Positions 1 through 6,014 of a DNA stretch of 44,146 nucleotides are shown piece by piece. A program made the position numbers and the translations under genes. The notes beneath the pieces are model-generated. The model made no database searches. It saw only the letters and a program-made list of their open reading frames with translations, and was not told the DNA's origin. This stretch comes from a virus, in IMG/VR virus record IMGVR_UViG_3300023223_000553, positions 1 through 44,146 of that record, one strand, 5' to 3'. The first letter of the stretch is position 1. The number at the start of each line of letters is the position of its first letter.

Positions 1-144
1 GTGTATATTCTTCTTCTGATAATAAACTTGAGCTAACCAGCGAACACAATCCTTGCCATAGTAAGTTTCAGTCCTTATACGAACACCCTTATACTTGCTC
101 GTAGTACCACGACGACTAGAAGTATTCATACAGTTCTGCTGTTG
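1..144. repeat. Terminal direct repeat, left copy (contig circularisation overlap)
   Basis: Bases 1-144 match 44003-44146 base for base. The endonuclease reading frame continues without a break from one end to the other, so this is the overlap of a circular or circularly permuted molecule with a 44,002-bp unit. A true 144-bp terminal repeat on the packaged DNA cannot be excluded from sequence alone, but a repeat inside a coding gene is more typical of an assembly overlap. Confidence 0.95.
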
Positions 145-438
145 AGTGCATTCCCTTAAGTTCACCCAACGGTTATCTCCTTTAATACCATTCTTATGAT
201 CAATGATACCAGGCCATCTACCTTCCATAACCAAGAAAGCCAAACGATGCTCAAGATACTGACGCTGATTACCACTAGGCCCAATACCAATAGATCGATA
301 ACCTTTACTGCTAGCACAACCAGCACGACTACCTTTCTTACGAGGCCCCCTAGCAACCGTATAAGTAAAGTAACCCGTAATTGGATCATAACTTAAATAA
401 CTATTCAGATGGGATAAGACTTCAGATTCAGATAACAT
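1..438 (-). CDS. HNH endonuclease with AP2 domain (N-terminal part, continues across contig junction)
   Basis: The gene starts at ATG 438, seven bases after a GGAG ribosome site, and is open to base 1. It continues in frame at 44002 down to a stop at 43898, giving 180 residues. The N-terminal half has the layout of phage HNH enzymes: EHRLAFLVMEG (H64) and IDHKNGIKGDNRWVNLREC (residues 79-97), holding the catalytic His and Asn. The C-terminal half is an AP2-type DNA-binding domain (YKGVRI...WLAQVYYQKKNIHLGYF...AARVYNLAA). Such proteins are free-standing homing endonucleases. It lies in the leftward operon after a 381-bp non-coding stretch and 1 base before the collar-like gene ending in this operon. 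Confidence 0.92.
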   Translation of the reverse strand, partial: MLSESEVLSHLNSYLSYDPITGYFTYTVARGPRKKGSRAGCASSKGYRSIGIGPSGNQRQYLEHRLAFLVMEGRWPGIIDHKNGIKGDNRWVNLRECTQQQNCMNTSSRRGTTSKYKGVRIRTETYYGKDCVRWLAQVYYQKKNIH

Positions 439-819
439 AATAATCTCCATTACTATTAATACTCATTAAATAACGTGGCAGGAAGTGAGTATACTTCTTT
501 TCGGTAATGAGCCTAGCCACATATAAAGGTATAGCGTCGCAATGTAATATGCAATAGGAAAAATGGGATATTTTCTAGATGGGGTGAATTAGGGGTATAT
601 GGAAACCCGTTGGGCTTGGCCCCCCGTGCCTTGCATACTGGACTGCGACAGCGCATAAGAAAGCATATGTATAGCTCCCAGTGCTCAGCTACAACACACA
701 TATATACTGCTACGAATCTTAGTTGTATTCGATATTCAGCATGAGATACAGGCATGATACTGTGCATAGCGTGGGGGGCATGAGCATTGGGTGTTACGAA
801 TATCGTAATGGGTAGGCAA
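439..819. other. Non-coding island, 381 bp, with inverted repeats
   Basis: This is the longest gap in the genome. I see no convincing gene: one open frame (513-767, minus) has no ribosome site and an implausible Cys/His-rich composition. It contains a TTACGA-ATA-TCGTAA inverted repeat (793-807) just past the stop of the upstream gene, a GC-rich patch with GGGC-rich self-complementary stretches (603-630), and several CATGC-type short repeats (740-785). No T-tract terminator or strong promoter is evident. It could hold a small RNA, a replication origin or an old gene remnant; none is proven. Confidence 0.5.
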
Positions 820-1161
820 TTAGTCTTGTGCTGGTGGTTGTGTGGTATTAGTGGGAGATGTGAGCTCAGATGCTAGTTCGCTGTGATTTAAACAAACCCT
901 ACGCTCATTAACAATCATTCCCTTCCAATCATCTGTTTCTACGCGCACGTGGGCCTTAAGACGGTTTAATTCAACACATACTCGTATAAATAACTGGTAG
1001 AAGTCTTGGTTAGTCTCTTTAGCTAGTCTATTCATAGCTATGTGAAGTAATCTATCTGTATCATACTTGGAGTAATGGTGATTGTAGACTAAATACCCTT
1101 GTTTAGCTAAATCTACTCTTATTGCCTTCCTCTTCAGACCTTTGAGTGTCTCTATAGCCAT
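820..1161 (-). CDS. Hypothetical protein, 113 aa
   Basis: I do not recognise this protein. It is basic in its first 60 residues and predicted largely helical (AIETLKGLKRKAIRVDLAK; RLLHIAMNRLAKETNQDFYQLFIRVCVELNRLKAHV), with a hydrophilic Thr/Pro/Gln-rich tail ending TQPPAQD. The start ATG 1161 follows a GGAGTCGTGGATA-type purine stretch. It is an isolated gene at the end of the small-gene part of the leftward operon, bounded by short non-coding stretches on both sides. A DNA- or RNA-binding role would fit the basic helices but is only a guess. Confidence 0.6.
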   Translation of the reverse strand: MAIETLKGLKRKAIRVDLAKQGYLVYNHHYSKYDTDRLLHIAMNRLAKETNQDFYQLFIRVCVELNRLKAHVRVETDDWKGMIVNERRVCLNHSELASELTSPTNTTQPPAQD

Positions 1162-1231
1162 TATCCACGACTCCTTACGTTATGAGATATTATTGAAGAA
1201 TCGGTTTAGTTGTTGCGTCTGCGAATACGTA

Positions 1232-1417
1232 TTAATTGAGTTCATCGGCTCTTGCTTGACTAAACTTATATATAGTATTGAATATCGCTACGCTCTTTTT
1301 CTGCTGTAAAGATAGTTTAATTTCTGGAAGGGCTCTGCTTGAATCTAGCACGGATTCATAATGCTTGTCAAGCCGTGTATTTTTTATAGTAGTCAATTGG
1401 ATAGTGTATGATAGCAC
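1232..1417 (-). CDS. Hypothetical short protein, 61 aa, GTG start (doubtful)
   Basis: The frame begins at GTG 1417 inside a short repeat (ATGATAGCAC/ATGATAATGC) and encodes a basic, helix-forming peptide (SLQQKKSVAIFNTIYKFSQARADELN at the C-terminus). No good ribosome site precedes it. A sequence matching CTTGACAAGCAT lies within it on the same strand (1361-1372) and resembles a -35 box seen elsewhere in this genome, so part of the stretch may be regulatory. No family recognised. Confidence 0.35.
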   Translation of the reverse strand: MLSYTIQLTTIKNTRLDKHYESVLDSSRALPEIKLSLQQKKSVAIFNTIYKFSQARADELN

Positions 1418-1427
1418 ATGATAATGC
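1408..1427. repeat. Degenerate ATGATAGCAT repeat pair
   Basis: Two adjacent ten-base units, ATGATAGCAC and ATGATAATGC, resemble the perfect triple repeat at 1748-1777. Both groups sit at the 5' end of a leftward reading frame, so they may be binding sites of the same regulator. Confidence 0.5.
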
Positions 1428-1498
1428 TTTTCGGTGTTTTGGTGCTATTGGTTGTTTTGGTGCTGTACAATTACATGAGCGATGAGGCTTGGCTCTTA

Positions 1499-1726
1499 TT
1501 AATTTACTTTCTTATCATTCAGTGGTTTGTATTGTGAATCCCGCCACTTCTTCCAATTCTTGGGCTTAGGTATAAATTGAGTATCATACTCTTTATAGCC
1601 AATTAATAACCTCGCCACTCTTGATGAGTATTTCTCGTTTGTACTTCTTAGTTTAATTTTATTAAGAACTCGGTTCAAGGAAGTGGAACCGAGTGACTTC
1701 TTTTTCCCGAATCTTTTATTTCCCAT
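1499..1726 (-). CDS. Hypothetical basic protein, 75 aa
   Basis: I chose ATG 1726 (MGNKRFGKKKSLG) because a GGAAAGAGAG ribosome site lies directly before it. The longer frame up to 1777 would translate the tandem repeat at 1748-1777 and lacks a ribosome site. The product is strongly basic (NKRFGKKK; KIKLRSTNEKYSSRVARLL; PKNWKKWRDSQYKP) and has no recognised domain. A nucleic-acid-binding role would fit the charge. It has its own short leader with a TATATAATG -10-like box at 1776-1783 and the triple repeat. Confidence 0.55.
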   Translation of the reverse strand: MGNKRFGKKKSLGSTSLNRVLNKIKLRSTNEKYSSRVARLLIGYKEYDTQFIPKPKNWKKWRDSQYKPLNDKKVN

Positions 1727-1747
1727 AAATCTCTCTTTCCTGCTTAA

Positions 1748-1777
1748 ATGATAGCATATGATAGCATATGATAGCAT
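1748..1777. repeat. Three perfect tandem copies of a 10-bp unit ATGATAGCAT
   Basis: The unit repeats at 1748-1757, 1758-1767 and 1768-1777 with no mismatch, directly downstream (for leftward transcription) of a TATAAT-like box (ATTATA on the top strand, 1776-1781) and upstream of the gene starting at 1726. Ten-base spacing places all copies on one face of the helix. This is the arrangement of an operator array for a small dimeric repressor such as a ribbon-helix-helix protein (inference). Confidence 0.75.
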
Positions 1778-1845
1778 TATATAGTCGATTAGTCCTATCG
1801 CTCAGATGGTTACTGTACAATTGTACTGGTTATTCGACTTGTGGG

Positions 1846-2034
1846 TTATTCCCGATAGTCATCATATATTTCTAGTCTAAAATCAATATGCTCTGGTTCT
1901 CCTTCTTCCACCTTAGATATTATTAAGCTTTCACCTGTCTGTTCATTAAGATCTAATAAATCCTGAATGGTATTGAACTCCATCTCTCTCTCAGTTCTAC
2001 AGTCGTGTGTATTTTGCACTAACGCTTTCATCAC
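1846..2034 (-). CDS. Hypothetical acidic protein, 62 aa
   Basis: The start ATG 2034 follows GGAG with six bases between (AAGGAGTGAGTG). An alternative start at 1983 would keep residues MEFNTIQDLLDLNEQTG onward. The protein is acidic with many Glu/Asp (ISKVEEGEPEHIDF...EIYDDYRE), soluble, and of unknown function. It is a short, single gene between the terminator at 2166-2203 and the repeat-led gene at 1726. Confidence 0.6.
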   Translation of the reverse strand: MMKALVQNTHDCRTEREMEFNTIQDLLDLNEQTGESLIISKVEEGEPEHIDFRLEIYDDYRE

Positions 2035-2165
2035 TCACTCCTTTTCTTATTTATACTCTAATGGCAATATATCGCCTCTATTCCCACTCCACGACATTTC
2101 TACTGATATTTCACACTAATTGTCTTTAAAGGCTGCTTCTAGGCTCTACATTGGACGAAAACACG

Positions 2166-2203
2166 AAAAAGCCTCGCTTGGAAGATCCGAACGGGGCTTT
2201 TGT
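2166..2203 (-). terminator. Rho-independent terminator, possibly bidirectional
   Basis: Read leftward, the arm AAAAGCCCCG is followed by a loop of about 15 bases and then CGAGGCTTTTT, giving an A-stem/G-C-stem/T-run terminator. It lies 26 bases after the stop of the gene ending at 2230 and closes that transcript. The T-rich side on the other strand is weaker. Confidence 0.8.
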
Positions 2204-2229
2204 GTGTCTGGGTTAGGTGGTTACGGTAA

Positions 2230-2418
2230 TTAATTATCCAAGTTACTTCTTAATTTCATAACTTGCTCGGTCATTACTATTATCGTTTCTTGGATATGCT
2301 TCTTCTCGCCTTCCCATCGTATCGACGCTTGTCGCTCAGATTTTAAGGCTCCCTCTTCACTCAATTCTATTTCTATTTCGTGGTATCTAACTCTTATTCT
2401 CATCTTATCCACTCTCAT
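2230..2418 (-). CDS. Hypothetical protein, 62 aa
   Basis: A small charged protein with an N-terminal strand-like stretch (MRIRVRYHEIEIEL) followed by a long helix rich in Glu/Lys (GEKKHIQETIIVMTEQVMKLR). Translation may begin at ATG 2418 or at the internal ATG five codons later. It precedes the terminator at 2166-2203 and is preceded by a 218-bp non-coding stretch that has a TTGACA box. No family recognised. Confidence 0.5.
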   Translation of the reverse strand: MRVDKMRIRVRYHEIEIELSEEGALKSERQASIRWEGEKKHIQETIIVMTEQVMKLRSNLDN

Positions 2419-2495
2419 TGTTAGTCAGTCTATATCTATATCCAAATCCAAGATCCGGAGTCCAGAGCCTCTCACCCCTATAATCCCCTCTCTCC

Positions 2496-2550
2496 ACTAG
2501 TATTTATTGAAACATGCCTGTCAAGCTCATAATTATATTGAAATACTAGT
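2496..2550 (-). promoter_or_regulatory. Inverted repeat flanking a TTGACA box (candidate leftward promoter/operator)
   Basis: ACTAGTATTT at 2496-2505 is the exact inverse complement of AAATACTAGT at 2541-2550. Between them, read leftward, lies CTTGACAGGCAT (2514-2525) with a near-consensus -35, followed 16 bases on by a poor -10 (TACTAG) inside the left arm. It would transcribe the gene ending at 2230. The stretch 2419-2636 has no gene. Confidence 0.5.
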
Positions 2551-2636
2551 TGCGAATCCACTATCAATAGCAAGCACAGAATTAATGATAACTCATTATC
2601 AATAAGGTATTTCACATACCTATATTTCATCTTTAC

Positions 2637-2834
2637 TCATGGTAAATCATTCTCCACTGCCGGACATCTCTCAATAGCCTCTAGGCGTTCTTCCACACTC
2701 TTTAATCTATAATGTAAATTCTTCATCATTTGAATCCAATCTTTATGATTCATATCATTATCCATATTATTTATCAGCTTATAAAGACTAACATCAATTG
2801 GATCACCATTTTCATCTCTATATGTATGTGACAT
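2637..2834 (-). CDS. Hypothetical coiled-coil protein, 65 aa
   Basis: ATG 2834 shares its A with the TAA stop of the upstream gene. The sequence has a polar N-terminus (SHTYRDENGDPID) and a helical C-terminal half ending ERLEAIERCPAVENDLP. The RLEAIE element is encoded by the same 22-bp DNA (2668-2689) found at the end of the neighbouring gene (2841-2862). Function unknown. Confidence 0.6.
   Translation of the reverse strand: MSHTYRDENGDPIDVSLYKLINNMDNDMNHKDWIQMMKNLHYRLKSVEERLEAIERCPAVENDLP
2668..2689. repeat. 22-bp direct repeat (copy 1; copy 2 at 2841-2862)
   Basis: The 22 bases at 2668-2689 and 2841-2862 are identical and encode the same RLEAIE stretch near the C-termini of two adjacent leftward genes. 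This suggests local duplication or gene conversion of a coiled-coil tail. Confidence 0.85.
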
Positions 2835-3091
2835 TATTTACTCTCAATAGCCTCTAGGCGTTTCTCTATCTCTGCGAGATTTGAATTATCACTGCAGTCA
2901 AATATCTGAGCCTCTAACTCTTCATATGCAGCCTGTGCGTCGTCTTCTGATAAATAATAGAATGATATCTCTTTATTATTATGATCGATAGTAAATCTAT
3001 AGTTCAGTATACCTATAATCGTAAGACTTTTTATCGGACTAACTGATTTTATCAGATCAACCCTTAGTAGATACCCCTCGAATTTAATCAT
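2834..3091 (-). CDS. Hypothetical protein, 85 aa
   Basis: ATG 3091 overlaps the TGA of the upstream gene (ATGA). The N-terminal 50 residues look beta-rich (MIKFEGYLLRVDLIKSV; LTIIGILNYRFTIDH) and the C-terminal part is an acidic helix ending AEIEKRLEAIESK, shared with the next gene. Resembles small DNA-mimic or domain-of-unknown-function proteins in charge only; no assignment is possible. Confidence 0.6.
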   Translation of the reverse strand: MIKFEGYLLRVDLIKSVSPIKSLTIIGILNYRFTIDHNNKEISFYYLSEDDAQAAYEELEAQIFDCSDNSNLAEIEKRLEAIESK

Positions 3092-3354
3092 CTCACCTGC
3101 CTCCTGGCTAACTCTTCCAATTCTCTCATCTCATATCTATCAATATGACCATCCAATATAAGAAAGTCATAAGTAGGTTTTATCGATGGATATTTAGCTA
3201 CCAATTTCTGACAGTAAACTTTGTGGCCGTCTCTTTCTACCTTTAATCGGCGAAAGTGATCCGCTTCTTTGGCTGAGAAAGCAACAGTTATGGTCATTAT
3301 CATCAATATCACCCCAGCAAAACCCTTCATCACTATCCTAGTTTCCTTCTTCAT
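3088..3354 (-). CDS. Small membrane protein, 88 aa
   Basis: I chose ATG 3354 (MKKETR) because GGAG lies eight bases upstream and the start overlaps the previous stop by a few codons. The longer frame to 3435 lacks a ribosome site. One membrane helix at about residues 12-28 (FAGVILMIMTITVAFSA) follows a basic N-terminus, so the long charged C-terminal region probably faces outward (N-in). Functionally it could be an inner-membrane accessory such as superinfection exclusion or an i-spanin-like protein, but there is no specific support. Confidence 0.6.
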   Translation of the reverse strand: MKKETRIVMKGFAGVILMIMTITVAFSAKEADHFRRLKVERDGHKVYCQKLVAKYPSIKPTYDFLILDGHIDRYEMRELEELARRQVR

Positions 3355-3859
3355 CCTTGCTCTCCTTATTATTCCAGTCGATTTGAATATTATAGGGCTC
3401 AACAAGTCTCTTATATTCTTTAGTGAGTCTCTCAAATTTAAGTGGTGGCATTTGCCTAAAATATTTATTAAGATCTTTATGGGTTATATCATATCTTTTT
3501 ATTATAGAATTCATTATCTGAATAGAGTTAATAGATGCCAACCCTAATTGATGTGGAATCCATTCATTATGTTTATTTAAAGCCCCAGGCAAAGTCCTAT
3601 CATACCTTTCACAAAGATACTCATAATGAATATAAGCCACATACCTTCTATCCTCCACTATCTCAACATTACTACCATTAATTAAAAGCTGATTCTCATT
3701 AAAAATACGTGTGTTTTTAATCTTCTTCTCATCCCACAGTTTTGATTCTTCCCACTGCGGAGTTCTGAAGTTATTAGCTACTTTTGAACCTTTTCCTGCT
3801 TGTGATCCACTCACAACTTCCTCCAATGTTACATTTTTGTAATTATACGGGGTTAACAA
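3338..3859 (-). CDS. Hypothetical protein, 173 aa
   Basis: The frame opens at a TTG (3859) that overlaps the stop of the upstream Cys-rich gene. No ATG occurs early, so the exact start is uncertain. The N-terminal 45 residues are polar and probably unstructured (VSGSQAGKGSKVANNF). The rest has aromatic-rich segments (RRYVAYIHYEYLCERYDRTLP) and a basic C-terminal helix (FERLTKEYKRLVEPYNIQIDWNNKE). No known family recognised. Confidence 0.55.
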   Translation of the reverse strand: MLTPYNYKNVTLEEVVSGSQAGKGSKVANNFRTPQWEESKLWDEKKIKNTRIFNENQLLINGSNVEIVEDRRYVAYIHYEYLCERYDRTLPGALNKHNEWIPHQLGLASINSIQIMNSIIKRYDITHKDLNKYFRQMPPLKFERLTKEYKRLVEPYNIQIDWNNKESKDEEGN

Positions 3860-4020
3860 CTACCATCACAAGGTTGAACACCGCAATCATCACAATCTGG
3901 CCGTGAATAACTACAGCTACCTATTGGCTCATCATCTTTTGTTAAAGGCCAACCACATGCCTTACACTCTTTTGCAGCATCCTCTTTGGCTACTTCCTTA
4001 TCATATCCATAACAACTCAT
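3853..4020 (-). CDS. Cys-rich zinc-ribbon-like protein, 55 aa
   Basis: ATG 4020 overlaps the TGA of the upstream gene (ATGA) and follows AAGGA. The 55 residues contain nine Cys, including CKAC (residues 19-22), CDDC (43-46) and terminal CDGSC, spaced as two metal-binding knuckles. Zinc binding is inferred from spacing; the partner is unknown. It is one of several tiny Cys-rich genes in this operon. Confidence 0.7.
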   Translation of the reverse strand: MSCYGYDKEVAKEDAAKECKACGWPLTKDDEPIGSCSYSRPDCDDCGVQPCDGSC

Positions 4021-4292
4021 TCCTTACATCCTGTTAGTTTTTTATATTCTTTTTTTATTGACATACCAACTTCATAGCCATTCATTATTTGTGTTGCGTC
4101 GTGCATCTTAAGGAATAGAGCCTTCAACTCGGCGTTTTCTTTTTCGAGCTCATCAATCTTCTTAAGCTTTCTTTCTATAGAATTTTCATTACCATTTAAT
4201 ATGCAAACAATTTCCTCTATCCGTATATACCCGCCATAATATGTGATTTCTTGGCACTTCGGCCCTTGTCGCAATCCGTAAGTCTCACTCAT
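4017..4292 (-). CDS. Hypothetical coiled-coil protein, 91 aa
   Basis: ATG 4292 (MSETYGLRQG) follows GGTGAAGGA and is preferred over the upstream ATG at 4328. The central part ENSIERKLKKIDELEKENAELKALFLK is a regular heptad coiled coil. The C-terminus ends KKEYKKLTGCKE. The start region contains GPKCQEITYYGGYIR. No enzymatic motif. Likely oligomeric; function unknown. Confidence 0.6.
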   Translation of the reverse strand: MSETYGLRQGPKCQEITYYGGYIRIEEIVCILNGNENSIERKLKKIDELEKENAELKALFLKMHDATQIMNGYEVGMSIKKEYKKLTGCKE

Positions 4293-4314
4293 TCCTTCAC
4301 CACCTTTATATATC

Positions 4315-4512
4315 TCATTGGTTGCCATCTTCTTTTGATTCTTTCACAAATATAGAGAATCCAACTTCTTCTTTCTCTGAATCCCTCATAGCATTTAAAA
4401 TCCTTGTTGCCATATCAAAAGCCTCAGCTCTATTAATCCATAACCTCAATAAATGTGTTGATTCTTTAACGCTTGCGCCATCAAAACTAATCTCTTTCTT
4501 TTCATCACTCAT
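4315..4512 (-). CDS. Hypothetical protein, 65 aa
   Basis: ATG 4512 overlaps the upstream TGA by four bases (ATGA). A soluble, mostly helical protein (KESTHLLRLWINRAEAFDMATRILNAMRDSEKEE) with an acidic tail. No family recognised. Confidence 0.6.
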   Translation of the reverse strand: MSDEKKEISFDGASVKESTHLLRLWINRAEAFDMATRILNAMRDSEKEEVGFSIFVKESKEDGNQ

Positions 4513-4703
4513 CTATACATCTCTTGGCTAATTAACCTTCTTGACTTCCATGCAAAACCTTCCTTATTCTCAGCATAACCAATGCCGATTGCCTCTCTCC
4601 TAACGCTATCCATTCCCCACTTATATGAAACCCCGCAGATAGTAGCCAGTGCCAGGAGCCATAAACAGGGCTTGAGGTGGTCTAATAGGTATTTGTTGCT
4701 CAT
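4509..4703 (-). CDS. Small single-pass membrane protein, 64 aa
   Basis: ATG 4703 overlaps the upstream stop (ATGA). A hydrophobic helix at residues 13-30 (CLWLLALATICGVSYKWG) is followed by a basic tail (RREAI...KSRRLISQEMYR). The positive residues after the helix favour an N-out/C-in orientation. Role unknown; candidates are membrane-linked early functions. Confidence 0.6.
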   Translation of the reverse strand: MSNKYLLDHLKPCLWLLALATICGVSYKWGMDSVRREAIGIGYAENKEGFAWKSRRLISQEMYR

Positions 4704-5260
4704 CCCTCAACCCTCGCAAATAACACCGCACAAGGATGAATAGCTTTTACCGGGCTACGATCTAAGCACAGAACGCCACCAATATCATAGACATATTTGT
4801 GGAAGCCGCGCATGGATTGAGCCATGATATGTGGAAGATGCTTATTGACCATATCCAATATATTACTCGCACTCCACCCCAACATAACCACGTCATACTC
4901 CCCATATTCCGATTTGACGCGCTCTTCTAATGTGGCTGGCTCTGGCTCTGGTATCTCGGCTTCAGTGGCGGGGCGAATAACTTTATACTCTTCAAGTAGG
5001 AATGTTGCATCTCCAGCGTCTTCCTGATCTAACAATGTCTTCCCAAGTTCAATGCCAGAGGTATTAAAATCAGTCTTTATATAATAAAACTTCCCCGGCT
5101 CGATGACCAAGCGGTAGACTGCATTGGAATCGAGATCTCCATCATCAGAATACCAATCTTCACCGGATCCCTGCCATTCATATTTACAATTCCAATCATA
5201 AGCGTCCTTCTGCTCTTGAAGTAAGTTCTTCCACTGCACTAAATTCGTAACTTGGTTCAT
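4700..5260 (-). CDS. Hypothetical protein, 186 aa
   Basis: ATG 5260 overlaps the TGA of the upstream gene. The first 100 residues are rich in Trp, Tyr and Asp (DAYDWNCKYEWQGSGEDWYSDDGD), followed by a Pro/Glu hinge (ATEAEIPEPEPATLEERV, about 98-115) and a second compact domain (YDVVMLGWSASNILDMVNKHLPHIM). I recognise no family; the two-domain layout suggests a protein-binding early protein. Confidence 0.6.
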   Translation of the reverse strand: MNQVTNLVQWKNLLQEQKDAYDWNCKYEWQGSGEDWYSDDGDLDSNAVYRLVIEPGKFYYIKTDFNTSGIELGKTLLDQEDAGDATFLLEEYKVIRPATEAEIPEPEPATLEERVKSEYGEYDVVMLGWSASNILDMVNKHLPHIMAQSMRGFHKYVYDIGGVLCLDRSPVKAIHPCAVLFARVEG

Positions 5261-5568
5261 CGATCATACCTCCTTTGAATTTGCTCTACCATCTTTAAAG
5301 CATCCATTTCATCACAACCAGATATTATAAGACTGCGTAGGTCATGCAGATCACCAATAAGGTCTTTATATAGGTGATTTTTTAGCATTGATATAATATC
5401 TTCTTTCCTGCCCCTTCTTGCTTTAACTTTAAATTCAAGTGAGTAAACTTCAGTGCTAGTATCTACACATCGTGTATTAAACTCAGCCATTACCGATGTG
5501 TTAAACTCACGCGTAACGGCTCTCTCACCTTTATATTTTAAATCCTCTAACCACTCTAGATTATTCAT
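5257..5568 (-). CDS. Hypothetical protein, 103 aa, first gene after the attenuator-like leader
   Basis: I chose ATG 5568 because GGAGG lies eight bases before it; an ATG at 5583 would put that site inside the coding sequence. The protein is charged, with a strand-rich middle (TEVYSLEFKVKARRGRKEDIISML) and a helical C-terminus (DEMDALKMVEQIQRRYDR). It is the first gene downstream of the promoter/terminator/hairpin leader at 5597-5761, so its product and those of the following genes would be controlled by it. No family recognised. Confidence 0.6.
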   Translation of the reverse strand: MNNLEWLEDLKYKGERAVTREFNTSVMAEFNTRCVDTSTEVYSLEFKVKARRGRKEDIISMLKNHLYKDLIGDLHDLRSLIISGCDEMDALKMVEQIQRRYDR

Positions 5569-5596
5569 CCTTGCCGCCTCCATTATTAAAATTAAC

Positions 5597-5651
5597 CCCG
5601 ACTAAAGGCACAAAAAATCTACTACCACCTTTCGAAAATCCTTTAGCCGGG
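5597..5651 (-). promoter_or_regulatory. Leader hairpin before the gene at 5568 (candidate attenuator element)
   Basis: Read leftward, CCCGGCTAAAGG (5651-5640) is followed by a 31-base loop and then CCTTTAGTCGGG (5608-5597). The arms pair at 11 of 12 positions. The CTAAAGG in the first arm is also complementary to CCTTTAG in the 5' arm of the adjacent terminator (5652-5691), so the two structures compete. GGAGG of the next gene lies about 20 bases after the hairpin. Confidence 0.65.
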
Positions 5652-5656
5652 CACCT

Positions 5657-5691
5657 AAAAAGCCCCAGTAGGTAATTAATCCTAAAGGGGC
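5657..5691 (-). terminator. Rho-independent terminator inside the leader
   Basis: Read leftward: GCCCC (5691-5687), inner TTTAGG/CCTACT partial pairing, then GGGGC (5666-5662) followed by TTTTT. It lies after the promoter at 5733-5761 and before the first gene at 5568, the position of an attenuator rather than of an operon end. Confidence 0.8.
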
Positions 5692-5700
5692 GATACAATG

Positions 5701-5710
5701 TGACCGGTCA
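5701..5710. promoter_or_regulatory. Perfect palindrome TGACCGGTCA
   Basis: A ten-base perfect palindrome lying 23-32 bases downstream of the -10 box at 5733-5738 and just before the terminator. It may be a protein-binding site in the leader; no match to a known operator is claimed. Confidence 0.45.
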
Positions 5711-5732
5711 ACGGCTGAGTGCTTCATCAGTC

Positions 5733-5761
5733 ATTATTGTTTTTAAAACTTAACCTTTCAA
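5733..5761 (-). promoter_or_regulatory. Leftward sigma70-type promoter
   Basis: On the minus strand TTGAAA (5761-5756), a 17-base spacer, and AATAAT (5738-5733). Transcription would start near 5726 and run into the palindrome, terminator and hairpin before the gene at 5568. Confidence 0.6.
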
Positions 5762-5829
5762 AAAGCATACTCCGTCGATGAGGACTTATTGATGCCTCGT
5801 TTATATATGCTCAGATTGAGCGGTGATTG

Positions 5830-5955
5830 TTATTTCTTTGCTTCTTTTTTGATCAACTCTCTGATCTGTTGCGACCTGTTACGGCCTTCTCTTTTGCATT
5901 GTTTATCTAAATTAGCTAGAGATACTTCATCTATTGTTATATTTATAGCCTTCAT
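5830..5955 (-). CDS. Ribbon-helix-helix (CopG/Arc-type) DNA-binding protein, 41 aa
   Basis: ATG 5955 follows AAGGA. The 41 residues show the RHH plan: a strand (KAINITID), helix A (EVSLANLDKQCKREG), the turn NRSQ and helix B (QQIRELIKKEAKK). RHH proteins bind DNA as dimers and usually repress their own and nearby promoters. The gene has its own promoter (5987-6014) with a TGGTACCA palindrome between promoter and start (5972-5979), a plausible autoregulatory site. The longer frame to 6021 would include the promoter and is rejected. Confidence 0.8.
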   Translation of the reverse strand: MKAINITIDEVSLANLDKQCKREGRNRSQQIRELIKKEAKK

Positions 5956-5986
5956 AGTATCCTTTTTATGTTGGTACCATGTATAT

Positions 5987-6014
5987 ATTATACGCATGAT
6001 ATATCTAAAGTAAA
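5987..6014 (-). promoter_or_regulatory. Leftward promoter of the RHH gene, overlapping a terminator
   Basis: On the minus strand TTTACT (6014-6009), a 16-base spacer and a consensus TATAAT (5992-5987). The -35 box is the T-rich tail of the terminator hairpin at 6015-6036. A TGGTACCA palindrome (5972-5979) lies at about the start site. Confidence 0.7.

Noticed and set aside
513-767. 84-codon open frame on the minus strand
   Set aside because: No ribosome site, odd Cys/His/Pro composition and no overlap with neighbours, unlike the real genes here.
5692-5829. Hammerhead-like ribozyme core (CTGATGA on the minus strand)
   Set aside because: The required GAAA after stem II and a fitting stem III were not found.
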